64,000 bases of DNA from Chalara sp. BL73. Its lineage: Eukaryota; Ascomycota; Leotiomycetes; Helotiales. Positions 1 through 12,088 of the stretch are shown here, one piece after another. Position numbers and translations under genes: made by a program. The notes under the pieces are model-generated. The model was not told where the DNA came from and did not search any database. It saw nothing but the letters and a program-made list of their open reading frames with translations. Position 1 is the stretch's first letter. Every line of letters starts with the position of its first letter. The stretch covers positions 248,001 to 312,000 of the forward strand of contig CAKJVC010000017.1 in the NCBI GenBank assembly GCA_918026815.1. The letters run 5' to 3'.

Positions 1-122
1 AGACCTAATTTTTCTTCCCAAGATGACATCTAGATCCAGTAGCCTTCTCTATCTCATTTTAAGCAACCATCTATACAATACTTGATATCTGCCCGTCAGC
101 GTCATCGCTTCCGTGTCTCATC

Positions 123-1392
123 TCAAGCACCGGGCCTATCATAATCCAACCCCTCCACCCTCCTCCATACCTCCCTCACAACTCTCTCTTGAGCTTGCCG
201 CCCGGTCTCTCCCTGCGAATCACCCGCGGGCCGAACGGCGAGATAGAGTCTGCTGCCCAGTCTTACATTAGGAATGGGATCTGTCGCTGGATTGGGAGGC
301 GGGTTAGCGGTGGTGATAAGGCCGCCTGCTTCACGGAGGATGCAGATGCCCGCTGCCACGTCCCTTCTTAGTTGTTAGTCTTATTTCTGATAGAGCAAGC
401 TGGAACAGAGAAGGGAGTCGTTACCATTCCCAGCATCCGCCTTCCCACCATATGTCCAGCGCGCCTGTCGCTACGTATGCCAGATCCAATGTGGCGCTGC
501 AAGTTCCAGTCAGCCGTCATTCCATCACACTATTCCCTCAACTCGCAAGATCATGTTAGGCGAAGGGAGAAGGGGGAAACAAAGAAAGACTCACCTCCCC
601 AAACTCCTCACCCCGTGAACCATCCCTCCCTTCCCACCACGCCCCCCAATCTCCGCCGCCATATTCGTAAAGCTAGCAATCTTCCTCCTCATATTGCCCC
701 CCTCGATATCCCTACGATCCTTGCCCCATTCACAGCTAAAAATACACCCTTTGGGCGCGTTCTTCGGCAGCGGCGCCTTGGGACCCGCCACGAACGGGAG
801 TTTCCTCTTCCCGCCGACGGGACCCTCCATCCAGCTGCCGCCTCCGCGGAAGCCGTGATACAGAACGTCCAGCATAGGCTGATAGATGACGCCGACGACG
901 GCGTCGCCGCCGAGGCAGAACGCGATGGAGACGCAGAACATGGGGAAGAGATGGGTGTAGTTAACCGTTCCGTCCAGAGGGTCGACGACCCACGTCGGGT
1001 CGTCATCGACCAGGTACTCTTTTGCGGAGCCGGCGGAGTAAGTTTCCTCGCCAATGAACTTGTGCGAGGGGTATTTCTTGTTGATTTCTGATTTCACATA
1101 GGCTTCAACATCTATGACACGTGATTAGTCTTCATTTCTGCACCGTGTTTTCTTTTCTTTTTTTTTTTTTTCTTTTTTTCGAATGTATTGAGGACGGCAT
1201 ACCCAGATCCGTCTGGGTGACGATGTCTACCGCGTTCATCTTCTCCTTCTCTTCCGGCTTGCCGCCATCAGCTCCTCCTGCTCCCGTACCGGAAATACGT
1301 GCGTTGACACCATCTATCAGGATCCTTCCTGCTCCACGCGCGAGCTCTATCGCAAAGTGATGGATTTCCTGGAGGTCGATTTCCGTTGACAT
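123..1392 (-). CDS. qutG: Inositol monophosphatase family protein, qutG/qa-x-like (4 exons)
   Basis: Predicted 339-residue member of the Mg-dependent inositol monophosphatase family, the family of the quinate-cluster proteins QutG (Aspergillus) and qa-x (Neurospora). Exons read from splice signals: 1392..1203, 1111..595, 496..425 and 363..123; their sum is an exact multiple of three. Metal-binding motifs are visible: GEETY (about residues 84-88), DPLDGTVNYTH (107-117), and near the C terminus GGCWEWDVAAG (255-265) with its conserved Asp. No signal peptide, so probably cytosolic. The next genes rightward are the quinate activator and repressor, which is why I prefer qutG over a housekeeping inositol phosphatase. 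The exact substrate of QutG proteins is not established; the name rests on family plus context. A low-complexity Gly/Lys/Glu insert (residues 36-52) sits in the N-terminal part. Confidence 0.85.
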
Positions 1393-2037
1393 GGTTCTAA
1401 ATATGAAGGAGTTGTGATAAGGTTTGGTGTCGGAGAGATGTTGGGGTTGAAAGATTGGAGGAGGTAGGATAGAGGTTTAGCTACAGAAGAAGTTGTATAG
1501 TGATGATGACCGATGGCAGACGTTGGTAGCCGGTAGGTTATGCATAGTGGGTGCGGTGCAGCGGGTGGTTGTAGGTACAGGTGGGGTCAGAGGCGGAAAA
1601 GACATGATCCACTACCAGCTGAGCAACAAACATATAAATAACTGATAATAGTTACACTTTTATTTACTTTCTAATTGACTCTTTGATTGATTGTTACACA
1701 ACTATCTATTGCGAGTCTCCCTCAGGAGTATTGTTTATAACAGAGCCTCCCTGATGGTCGGAGCTTCTGTTTCAATGAAACGACAGACACCTTGGGGGAT
1801 GGCTCGGGCGTGCTCATTCCATGTCTTTCATTATGCAAGGTCGAGGATCCATTTGCGACTCTCCCTGCCAACGGCTGTAGCATGTGGCCATGTTTGCAGA
1901 GCATGGGGTGGTCTTCACTTTGGGAATCTTTTACCCAACAAAGGCGATTAATCTCCTGGCCAGAATCGTACCTTTAAATATGAAGCTTCTTTCTTCTTTC
2001 GTCTTATTCCAGTATGACGTCTGCTATCCACGCCAGC
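1393..2037. other. Intergenic: qutG-like promoter and qutA 3' flank
   Basis: Both neighbours are on the minus strand, so this stretch is the upstream region of the qutG-like gene and the 3' flank of the activator. Short open frames here (for example 1691-1951) have no recognisable motif and I do not call them genes. I saw no convincing full quinate-activator palindrome in it. Confidence 0.5.
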
Positions 2038-4828
2038 TCAACTGTTTGGCTGAGAGGCTCCAAGAACACCGGCGCCGCTCAGCGATTGCAAGATCTGACT
2101 CGCCTCGATCCCCTGTTGATCACCTATCTCAGCCTCCCCAAAACTAGTTGTGCCCATACCAAACATTGACGCATCAAAGACATCAATTGACTCTGCATTT
2201 GTGTTCGCGACTAGCTGCTGGAACACGTTGTTTTGAAACAATGGATCAGGCTCACGACTCATGGTGTAAAAGTCACGATTCATGCTATCAGGATCGGTGA
2301 ACCCAAGGTTCTGAAGACCTTGGTCCCAATTGCTCGACCATTTCGTTGCATCCATCGTAGCAAATTCTTGAAAGGCAGGATCGAGCTCGAGTTCCGAGCC
2401 AAAAGATCTCGTATGCTTTAGACGTGGCTGTGTAGGCTGGAATCTTTGAACTTGATTTGCCCATGTATCGTTAGCGTTGAGTTGTATTTGATTCTGTTGG
2501 AGATTAGGTGTCACCGTCTGTCCACCACCCTGCCCAAAGGATGATGTATGACCAGGAGAGGATTGTGAGAATGATCTGGAAACCTCTGGTGGGTGGTTTT
2601 GTTTAGAACCTAAGGGGTTGGTATTGGCATCATGCCCTGTTTGTGGAATGCCGCTGATCAGGTCAAAAGCAACCTGGCTATCCCTTCGGTCCATTGAGAC
2701 CGCCCGATTAGTTTGCATTGATTCCAACTCTTTAAAAGACTCCAATATCGGCCAAGCTGGTGCCATGGCCTCAAGACAGTGATCGAGAACATATTTCCAG
2801 TCATTTAGCATGATTTGAGTGCTTTGTATACTCTCATTTACCTTCCGTAAAACGTCGTAAGCTATTTTTGTAAAGAATTCGAAAGTCGGAGGTACAATAA
2901 GAAGACCAAAGCTATTGGCGTGCAGTTTGAGAAGTGTTACCAATTGGCGTGCTGATCGAGTACTTGGCTCCAGATTTGCAGACTCCTTATCATCATTGCA
3001 AGACATTAATTGTGCGATTGCTAATGTGTTGAAATATACAAGATGGAGATTGTAATGATGTGGCAGCAATGACATAGCCTGTTCTGTATCCATGGCAGCA
3101 GACTCAAAGTACAGCGAAGAAGCTTGAGCTGAACTCCAGGCATGAAGTTTTTCCAACAATGTTATGCTGGCTTGAGACATCTTATGAGTATCAACCACAC
3201 ATGCTGCCTCATTTGAGATCTGTAAAACTTGAATCAGCCGATTGAATGTGCTCAGGATGGAGGCAGGTCCTCTGGCGTTCCCTGTGTGCATTCTCCGCAC
3301 CGAAAGGCAGTCGCCCCAAGGATCCCATTCTTCAAGACCGTCCTCTTCCACCGAACCAATACTGGCGACATCTTCTGCTCTGAGATGTGGACGATGTCCT
3401 GATCTAGCGGCAATAAGTGTATCCACGACAAAACAACCAAGAAAAACGTGTCTCGTTCTTGATTTCGTGTATAACGGCGCAAGAGGATCATCCCCCGATC
3501 TATCAAGCCTCAGGTCAATGGCAATGCTCACAGCTTTTCCGATCAGCAACCAAGCACGTTTGGGATATCCGATTCCCAAGTTAGTGAGTGCAAGAATAAT
3601 GAGGGCCTGAACATGTCCGATTTCGAAAAAGCCATCTTCATTAGGTATGAAATTTCTGGCTTGTGTATACATCCTTTCCGCTGTCCAGACCATCTCTGCC
3701 ACTGGACCTTGCGCGTGAGGTATATTATTGATAGCTCTATGTTGGTACTTAGCGTATGCGATCGTAGCCCATAGCGCTGCATGATTTCCTGATCCTGGCC
3801 CCAACAGCTGGACTTCCTGCTTGTTCTGTGAGTATTGATACGACGTACGCAATATATCAATCTTTTCGAGGATGGGTAGCCATGTATGTGTGTATGAAAA
3901 ATAAACATCAAGCAAATGCCATGCCTCGGATGGGAGGTCCGAAACATCCGAAACAGGAGCGGGAGTATCAACAGAAGCAGCGAGTGTAACCTGTGGACTC
4001 AATATGGATTCGTAGGCTGGCTCCACTTGAATGTTGTTTGGTACCGAACTTCGATGTCCATTCTGCGTTGGCGGCCGGATGTCGAGTTTCGATTCGTCCC
4101 AACCAGAGGCTCTCTGCTCGTCTTCAATCACCGGTCCACTTGGTGCGAATTTCTTTTCTGGCTGAGATTGAGAAAAGGTGGCACGTCTTCGTTTTCCATT
4201 CTCAGCTCCAGGGTCAGGGAAAGAAAGTAGCCTGTGGAGCTCGCTCGAGAGTTTTGACTCATTCCAGGCATTAACTAGAAGTTCAGAGTTATATTCGTCG
4301 TTCCAGGTTCCTAGAAAACTGTGGCTTCCATTGCTGCCATTACCCGAAGTGGTAGAAAGTAGTCTATCCTCAACCCCATGTACTTCTTGTAGTGCCAGTC
4401 CCCAAAGCTTTTCCATACCTCTAACGTAACCTTCTGGTAGTCCCCTCTTTTTTACATTTGCGTCATACGCACATTGTCGACCATTCGCGATACACTTTGG
4501 CAGTCATTGTCAGCGCCATATCTTTAGATTTGAAGGAGAATGGCGCAGCGCAGCATTTTGCCCTGGGCTGCAACCACGGGCATAACCTTCTAATCCTAGA
4601 AAGCGCCATTCTTCTCAAAAAATTGCAACCATCACTCACTGTTGAGCATGAAGGCTTTTTGCCATCGCATTTATCTTTCCGAGTCCGGCACCTGTCGCAA
4701 GCTTGCGAAACTCGTTTCCGCGGCCCGCGCTTGCCGTTCTTTGGCGCATTGTCCTTTTCATCTTCCTTCTCTTTGTCTCTGTCTTTTGGCAGAGCCATGG
4801 GCAAGGTTGGCACGGGATCGACCTCCAT
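2038..4828 (-). CDS. qutA: Quinate pathway transcription activator QutA/qa-1F (Zn2Cys6)
   Basis: Two exons, 4828..4640 and 4494..2038, give 881 residues; QutA and qa-1F are about 820. An in-frame TGA lies five codons upstream of the chosen ATG. The zinc cluster spans the intron: C44-x2-C47-x6-C54-x6-C61-x2-C64-x6-C71, preceded by a basic stretch (GPRKRVSQACDRCR). It is followed by KKRGLPEGYVRGMEKLWGLA, a linker seen in QutA/qa-1F proteins. The middle part (about residues 230-560) carries a fungal-specific transcription factor domain (SEAWHLLDVYFSYTHTWLPI region). The C terminus is Gln/Asn/Ser-rich, as in activation domains. In known systems this protein activates the quinate catabolic genes in the nucleus and is held inactive by QutR, which is encoded divergently next door. 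No frameshift or stop was seen. Confidence 0.9.
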
Positions 4829-5585
4829 CAGCTCTCCAGTTCACTCTTATATGTTGGCAGACTAGCTCTGGTTGGGGATAACCCATTGGGACCAGGTTCG
4901 AGTTCGGGGGTATTGCAGCGCAACAGATTCTCCTTCATAGGCCGAACTCCCGCTTCAGGATCTGGATCTGGACCGCCTCTCGTCAAATTCTTCAGAAGCA
5001 TAAAATATTGCCAAGGGACCGCGTCCTCGTCGCGCTTGATGCGTAGGTCACTGCGCCTTCGCCGTCGCAGGGAAACTGCGTTACACCCTTGCTGATGCTC
5101 AACTGCCCTGGGGCAAGAAATCATTGACCTCGATCGGCTTCTCTAGGAATATTGGTAGAAGCTGGGGAAGACAAGGTCATTGTGCTGTACATGACATGTA
5201 CAATAAGCATTCCCCAGGTTAAAAGCGGGAATTTTGAGATGCAGTGACCAGTAGGAAGTTAGAGATTTGTGTTCCAATTGCGGGGGAATTACTCACCAAC
5301 ATGAAAATGCCGTGACGGTAAAGTCTTTACCCGCTCCCCAAGAAATGCTTATGTAATCAACACCACTACCAATCCCCCCAGTCGCGCAATCAGTTCATTC
5401 ATCAGTCAATAATACAACACTCAAAATCATGTGTTTTGATAGGTAATGAGCTGTCTATACACCTGCAGGAACATTCCGAATAAAATATATATGGCTGTTC
5501 TGTTGATGCTCATCGTTGACACGCGGAAACTTGCATATCACCTCCTCGAAAGCCCAGCACCGTTTCACGTGAACGGTCGACAAAC
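4829..5585. promoter_or_regulatory. Divergent promoter between qutA and qutR
   Basis: A 757-bp region between the start codons of the activator (minus) and the repressor (plus). It contains a perfect palindrome at 5317-5331 and a GGATAA half-site at 4876-4881. A short open frame upstream of the repressor ATG is closed by an in-frame TGA and has no other ATG before 5586. A 5' exon near 5429 (ATG followed by a GTAATG donor-like site) cannot be excluded. Short reading frames inside this region look like chance. Confidence 0.6.
5317..5331. promoter_or_regulatory. Candidate QutA/qa-1F operator palindrome
   Basis: GGTAAAG-T-CTTTACC is a perfect 7-bp inverted repeat with a one-base centre, 255 bp upstream of the repressor ATG. 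The published activator site is close to GGRTAA-N4-TTAYCC. This site keeps GG..TAA and TTA..CC but is one base shorter and lacks the R/Y positions, so the match is approximate and the role is inferred. Confidence 0.35.
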
Positions 5586-8070
5586 ATGTCGGTAACCACG
5601 CTGGAACAAGTCTCTGCGAAGTCATCAGTCGTTTGGAACTTGGTATCTCAGCGGCCTGTTCCAAGAGACTTTGATTCCAATGCCTCGATTGTCCTCGTTG
5701 GATCTCGAGGTTCGGGCAAAAGAAGCCTTGGGTTTATTGGGGCAACTCATCTAGGGCGTCGTTTTATCACAGAAGACTATTATTTCGAAGAGACTACCGG
5801 CTGTTCCAGAGGTGCATTTCTAAGGCAATATGGAGGGCCTGCGTTCTATCGAAGGAATATCGAAGTGCTGAGGCAAATGCTCGACAGGAATCGAACGGGG
5901 TGCATCATTGAGTGCGGAATGGCCAGTTTGGCCACAGAAGCTCAGAGAGCCATTCAAGATTACTCCAGGACGAATCCAGTCATATATGTCACGCGCGAGA
6001 GTGACCGGATACGAAAATTGCTGAATCTCGACGAAAGGGAAGGCTCTCGCTTGGAAAAGGGTGACTTGACCCACCGAAGTTGTTCAAATTTTGAGTATTA
6101 CAATCTGTACGACTCCAGCTGCGATGGAACCGACTCAGGAGATCAAAGCCCGTTGCCAAATATCCCGTCAAGGCTGAAATATGCCAAGGAAGATTTCTCC
6201 GCTTTTCTGGATCTCTTGACTGGCCAGGGCGTGATTCGCAGCACTTATGAGAGCCCATTCTCACTCGCAGCTCTTCCACCAGAGTGCAGATCTCATACAT
6301 ATGCCCTCTCCATTCGCCTCTCGACAGTCTCCGAGCTCAATCTTGAAGCGCTCGAAGCAGGCATAGACGCATTTCAACTTAAAATCGATACATTTCTCCC
6401 AGACTTCCAGAAGACAATCGCCAAGTCCGTCGCCACGATCAGACGAACGCTCGGAGTACCAATCATCTTCTATGTGGAAGAAAATGTGTTTGAAGATTCA
6501 GCATACTCTCCACTAGAGAGAGAAGACATCTACTTTGGCATTCTTCAACACGGCCTGAGATTGGGCGTAGAGTATGTTGTAGTGGACTTGAAGTACTCAA
6601 CCGAGCAGATTTCTCGATTGGTTGATAGTTCTGGGCGAACAAAAATCATTGGCCATCACCTGCACAAACAGGAAAATTCATGGGGATGGGATGATGAATC
6701 TCGTATGATCCAATATCGAAGAGCAAAAACACTAGGTTGCGACATGGTTCGTTTCGTTAGACAAACATCTAAAGCAACTGACAATGAGACCATCCGAGGT
6801 TTTTTGCACAAGATCAGAGCCATTCCAGATCATTTACCGGTAATTGCTTACAATCTTGGAGAGCATGGGAAAACCTCCTTGGTCGAAAATCACATCTTTA
6901 CGCCCGTGACACATCCAATAATGAAATCCACTGTCAGTTTGAGTCAAACCCGCCAATTTCTCCCAACAGCAGCAGAAGCGATGCAAGCACTGTATCAAAA
7001 GGCTGTGTTTGATCCCCTCCACTTCTGCCATCTTGGTGCTAGTGTATTTTACAGTTTGTCTCCCGCTATGCACACAGCAGCTTATGAGGTATCTGGAATG
7101 AGCAACACCTTCGAGTCACTTCAGGTCTCATCGCTTGAAGAGATCCAGCGATTGTGTCAAAAGCCATCCTTCGGCGGTGCAGCCATCACGCACCCCTTCA
7201 AAGTACAAATATTATCTCGTATCTCCGCGAAGAGCTATCATGCCAAGGCTATTGGTGCAGTAAATACTGTACTGCCACTACGACTTCTGCCTGGCGATAG
7301 TCCTTTAGATGGGAGTACACCATCTCTTCTACGGCAAGCTAATCGTAGGGGCAAAGTTGGTCCTGTTTGTGCATATTATGGGGACAATACAGATTTCATA
7401 GGTATAATGACTTGTCTTCGACGAAATATGTCTCCAAGGAATGTTGTTCAGCCATCAAAAACCACGGGATTAGTGATTGGTGCAGGGGGAATGGCTCGAG
7501 CTGCGATATATGCAATGATACGGCTTGGTTGTCGAAAGATTTTCATTTTCAATCGAACAGTCGCCAATGCAGAGGCTGTTGCACAGCATTTCAATTCATG
7601 GGCTGCTGGTCTGAGCGATGATGGAGAGGTCGTTCGCGTACTGCCTTCTGGACAAGCAGAATGGCCGCCGAATTTCTTATTCCCGACCATGATCGTTTCT
7701 TGCGTGCCAGCACGGAGCGTGGGTACACACGCGGCTGCAAACTTTGAAATGCCTCTCCAATGGCTTGGAAGCCCTACAGGTGGAGTGGTCGCAGATGTGA
7801 GTATAGCAAACTTTAATTATTTCATTTACTAACGGGAAAAAGCTTGCGTACTCACCACTTGATACTCCTCTTCTTCGCCAGATCCGCCGAGTTCGCCAGG
7901 AAACCAAACAAGCCTGGCGTATTGTTGATGGGCTGGAGATATTACCTGAACAAGCAATCGCTCAATTTGAGCTCATGACAGGCAGAAAAGCACCAAAAAG
8001 ACAGATGCGCCTTACTGTCAGACAAAACTACCATCGTTATGAGGAAAATTCACCCTCTATACACAGCTAA
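5586..8070 (+). CDS. qutR: Quinate repressor QutR/qa-1S (AROM-derived)
   Basis: Two exons, 5586..7796 and 7843..8070, joined by a 46-bp intron with a textbook TACTAAC branch site, give 812 residues; QutR/qa-1S are about 920, so an N-terminal exon may be missing. Domain order: shikimate-kinase-like (P-loop GSRGSGKRS, residues 39-47), type I dehydroquinase-like (about 240-460), shikimate-dehydrogenase-like (about 475-812; SLSPAMHTAAY, GDNTDF near 599-604, VIGAGGMARAA near 630). This is the order of the last three AROM domains. The dehydroquinase-like part has Arg389 (MVRFV) where the enzyme has its Schiff-base lysine, which fits a regulator rather than an enzyme. In known fungi the protein binds and inhibits QutA in the absence of quinate. 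Divergent pairing with the activator supports this. Confidence 0.9.
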
Positions 8071-9312
8071 TGGAAATTACCATGGCATCGTCACACAGCG
8101 CTATCAAAGCATCCTCGAATAGCAAATTAAAGAGATTATTATCAGTCTGAAGAAAACAGAGATGGAGATCAGATACTTAGGAATTCCCTGTCCGCTTCCC
8201 AGTCCCGATATCCTCCGGGTCCGAGTATAATTCAAAGAAAGTCGCAGAAAAGGATTTGAAATAAACAACCCCACCCTATACGGTACGCCCTCCGACATTC
8301 TGCATGGTCTCTTTGATGAATTCATCCCCAGCTCCAAGATCCAAAGTCGAAAAATCTGATGACGATCTCGTCACGTGTATAGTCGCCCCCGGTCATTTTC
8401 ATGCATCACGATGAGTAATGTTCGGGAAAACTCCATAACAATTCCAGGACCTCATAAATACCTGACTAATTCGGACATACAATGCCAGGTTTAAGGTCCG
8501 GCAGACCGCTTAGTTTATGCATTACTCATCCATCCCAATTTCACGGCTCTGCATACTCGCGGTGTATAAAGCGCTGGTGGAGTAACTCATTAGTCCCACA
8601 CAACATTTCACTCGTTCGTCCATTTGCCGTTTAGGATTAGCGCCGATCTGTGGTGGTTCTCGGCCCTACATGAAGACAATATATACATGCTGAATAAGAC
8701 TTCCGTATGCGGAGCGGCTGTTTCCTCCAACGGTTCCCGTCCGGTCCCCGCAATATCGAGGCTCTCAATTGCATATGCGGATCATGCAACCTTATTTTCT
8801 CGGATGTGTGGTAACGGTAATGCAACATCAGCCAAGAGACATCCCTACTGTGCGTTTTCATCCCGAGTTCTCCAGTACTCAGGTACAGCCACGGCGAGAA
8901 CCCGGGCCTCAGGTTAACTAATGCTTTGAAGTCGGTTTAGTAATATCGCTATGATCTTGGAGACAGGGTTTGGGGCTCATTTCAGGACTCGTTAGGCGAA
9001 TCAGAGCATCGTTTTCAGCACGAGAATTTACTTTCACACATCACAAGCCACGACCCTTTCATTGCCCCTGCGACGACGATGAATTTACGCCTTCTCACTT
9101 CGGTCATGCTACCTATAAGGGAGAATACGCTTATATTACGATGCGTGCTTACTTAATGACGGTCTGTGAGAGCACGAGGATGAGGTACAGACTCCTCGTT
9201 GTACTCGGCGTTCATGTATAAGTAGAAGCATTCTTTCTACTTTGAAAGGGCACCTCACCTCGAACAAGCCATCTTCTTCATCGACCTGCCTCTTCCAGAT
9301 CATCTCATCAAA
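8071..9312. other. Intergenic, nothing supported
   Basis: About 1.2 kb between the repressor and the hydrolase. Open frames at 8624-8917 and 8970-9221 have no domain and no credible splice partners. A TATA-like TATAAG at 9218-9223 lies about 90 bp upstream of the hydrolase ATG and may be its promoter element. Confidence 0.4.
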
Positions 9313-10132
9313 ATGCGGTCCTCCATCATTCTTTCAGCCTTTGTGGCTCTCACCTCCGCCACTGGTACTAACTCCTCAAACGTGCTCATCCACCTACATA
9401 CTAACAGGCACAGACTTCAAGTTCACCCGCCTCGACAAAAACGATGCCATTCTCCTCGTCGTTGATCATCAATATGGCCTCTCCAGTCTCGTCCGTGATT
9501 TCGACCCCGTCGTTTTCAAGAACTCGATTCTCGCTCATGCCGCTCTTGGTAATCTATTCAACCTGCCAACCATCCTGACCACATCAGCCGAGACTGGACC
9601 AAATGGAGCTCTGCCCAAGGAGATAGTTGCTGTAAGTCAGTTGGAGCATGAAGGAAGCACTCCGACGAACTTCATAAGCTAACCCGTAAAGATGCACCCC
9701 AACGCCTCATTCATCCACCGCCAAGGTGAGGTGGACGCCTGGGACAATTCCGACTTTCGTGCCGCCGTCGAATCCACTGGCCGTAAGCAAGTGATCCTCG
9801 CTGGTATCGTGACCGAGGTCTGCACATCCTTCCTCGCTCTATCTCTCCGTGAAGCCGGCTATGAAGTATGGGCAAACACCGACGCCTCTGGAACCTTTGA
9901 CGAGAAACTCGCTTTCGACGCAAACCGTCGCATGGAACAGGCGGGCGTGCACTTGATGGGAATGTTTGGTATCGCCATGGACTTGATGCGCGATTGGAGG
10001 AATGTGCCAGGTGCTGCGGAGGTGCTGCCTTTCTTGGATACATATCTGCAGCCCTACAGCCTTGTTGCTAGATCCCATGGCTTGGCAATTGAGAATGGAA
10101 CTTTGATTCCAGGAGAGGCACAGATCCTGTAA
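9313..10132 (+). CDS. Secreted isochorismatase-like (YcaC-related) cysteine hydrolase
   Basis: Three exons, 9313..9364, 9408..9631 and 9692..10132, encode 238 residues, normal for the isochorismatase fold. The first exon is almost exactly a signal peptide (MRSSIILSAFVALTSATG), so export is likely. The core shows the catalytic Asp37 (LLVVDHQYGL) and the nucleophile Cys136 in GIVTEVCTSFLALSL. YcaC-type features are QGEVDAWDNSDF and TDASGTFD. Intron 1 has a CTAAC branch site immediately before its acceptor. The family hydrolyses C-N or vinyl-ether bonds in small metabolites; the substrate here is unknown. Intracellular YcaC relatives lack the leader. A role in the host or environment is possible, but only inferred from the leader. 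Confidence 0.85.
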
Positions 10133-10600
10133 ACTAGGCGGATAACTGTATGGAGCAGAAACTTTCTGATGGGTGGTCAAAGAGACGAAGAGGGCTGGGT
10201 TTGGAAAAGGAGAGATTGTAGAGCAGTCGGCTGTTTATTTCTTGTATATACTTTTAAGAAGCATCTTTTAAGTAGATTGACTACAATAGCAGTTGCACGG
10301 CTTGAGCTGCTTGTTAGAGAAAATAACAAGATACGGATAATATTAGCAATTAGCCCTCAGTTTCTTGACAATAAGTGCGACCTAGCACGAAGGAAATCTG
10401 TAAACCTCGCAAGTTCCGATGCAGATAAGCACTCGTCTTGATAAGGAGGGCTTTCTCCACCGGTAACAGAGCAAAAGATCTCATAATTTCATCAATGATT
10501 AGATCAAGCGTAAGAAACAAAACCAAAATATCAAAGAATGAGCAGGCTGCTCTCCTCAGGGTAGTCCTATTATTCCCCAACGCCGTGTAAATATCTACAT
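10133..10600. other. Convergent 3' intergenic region
   Basis: Lies between the 3' ends of the hydrolase (plus) and bystin (minus). AT-rich; the short open frames are not convincing. It probably holds both polyadenylation regions. Confidence 0.4.
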
Positions 10601-12088
10601 CTAATCCATCATCAAGGTATCATCACCGCCCAAAGCAGCCGGCTCGGGCTCAATCGGAACTCCTCTCCCCCGTCCCGCAAGCAGCTCCCTTCTAACCTCT
10701 GGCCCGATCCCCGCATGGCCCTTCTCTAACAGCAGATCTAAAAGCGCCTCCCTCTGATCCTCCGTGATGTTATCCCTGTACCTCTGTGCAAACGCCAGTA
10801 GGCACTGATGCCAAATAACCGGCAACTTGGCATCCCTCGCTTGCGCAATCTCACCCTTCATAACCTCATTTTCCTCGTCGACATTCGCAGGATCATTGCT
10901 GCGGAATCGGAGGAAGTGGAATACCAGGGAGTCAATTACTTGGTATGGGAGGGCATATTTCTTGTCCAGCAGGGCTTTGATGAAGATGTTTGTCGCTCCA
11001 CCTCCTTCAGTACCCGCCGATGCTTCCTGTGCTGCGATCTGGCAGAGTCCCTGTATTGCGGCGGCGGAATGGAGGACTGGTATGCTCACTCTCACAAGTA
11101 CTCCGGAAATGATATTCGCCTCTCGAAATGTACACGTGCCACTTCCAACCAGCGGGAATAAAATGCCTTTGAACCACGCAGAAGGTTTGTATAATCCCTT
11201 CTTGAGTGCGGCGAACAAATGAACGTTTAGCTTCTTAGTTTCGGCAATGTCTTCACGGACTTTGTCAAGGAGGACCATTTCAAAGAAACGCTGAGCGACG
11301 TGGGGTTTGGAGGAGACGAAAATACGGGTTGCTTCGTAGGTTGCGTTTGCCGTCCATTTATCAGGACGGGTGATTTGGAGGATATCTTCCCAGTGAGGGA
11401 CTGTCGGAAGGATTTTAAACGGTTTGGGAAGTTTTCCAGATTTATAACGCGCGAGAATTAGTCCGACTCTGTTGCGCAATTAGTTTCAGCCCACCACTAT
11501 GGAACATTAAACGTACTTCATATATACTTCCACAACTTTTGGCGGGATCTCGTAATCCTCGTCTACTGGCCCAGGGCCATCTCCCCCCGCTCTTGCTTGT
11601 GCCGCCTCAAATGCCTCAATCTTCTCCATTATCAGATCTGCCAGATTCGTCGATTGTCCTCCCTCCTCTTCATCGCCACCGCTCCCCCACCCCGCCAATA
11701 TCCGCGAAGGATCTTCACCATCTGGATGAAATTTGTCAAACATCTCCCGGTCTCCCGGCGCAACTTCTATCTCCTCTACTTCCTCATCCCCCCACTCCTC
11801 ATGTTCAAAATGCTCTTCCTCCTCGCTCTCGAACCTCGAATCGAACTCAAATGCCGGATTGGGGGTTTGAACTTGATTTGTCTCTTCGTCTTCATCTGCT
11901 AGCTCCTGTGCCATACCGAGAATCTTCCGCGAGGCTTTAGAGCCCACGAATTTCTCCTCTTGGTCTCCATCTCTAGATTTCCGCTTGCCAGTTTTGGTTT
12001 TCTGGGACACTGTTGCTTCGTACTCTGCTTCTAGAGGGTTGTGCCTCCGCGCCTCGCGCACACTTGTGGGAGCGACTGCTTTCGGCAT
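10601..12088 (-). CDS. ENP1: Bystin, 40S ribosome biogenesis factor (Enp1)
   Basis: Two exons, 12088..11517 and 11468..10601, give 479 residues, the usual bystin length. The open frame reaches back to 12190, but the bystin N terminus normally starts at MPKA..., so I choose the ATG at 12088. The N-terminal third is charged and acidic with a basic patch (KTKTGKRKSRDGD). The bystin domain follows: VGLILARYKSGKLPKPFKIL, then WFKGILFPL and IPVLHSAAAI, through to the C terminus. Bystin/Enp1 binds pre-40S particles and is needed for 18S rRNA processing in the nucleolus and for nuclear export. The gene diverges from the flavin oxidase with only about 280 bp between start codons. Nothing abnormal seen. 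Confidence 0.95.

Noticed and set aside
372..1091. Long plus-strand open frame opposite the phosphatase
   Set aside because: It mirrors the minus-strand exon, is Pro/Arg-rich and has no motif; the minus strand carries a complete family signature.
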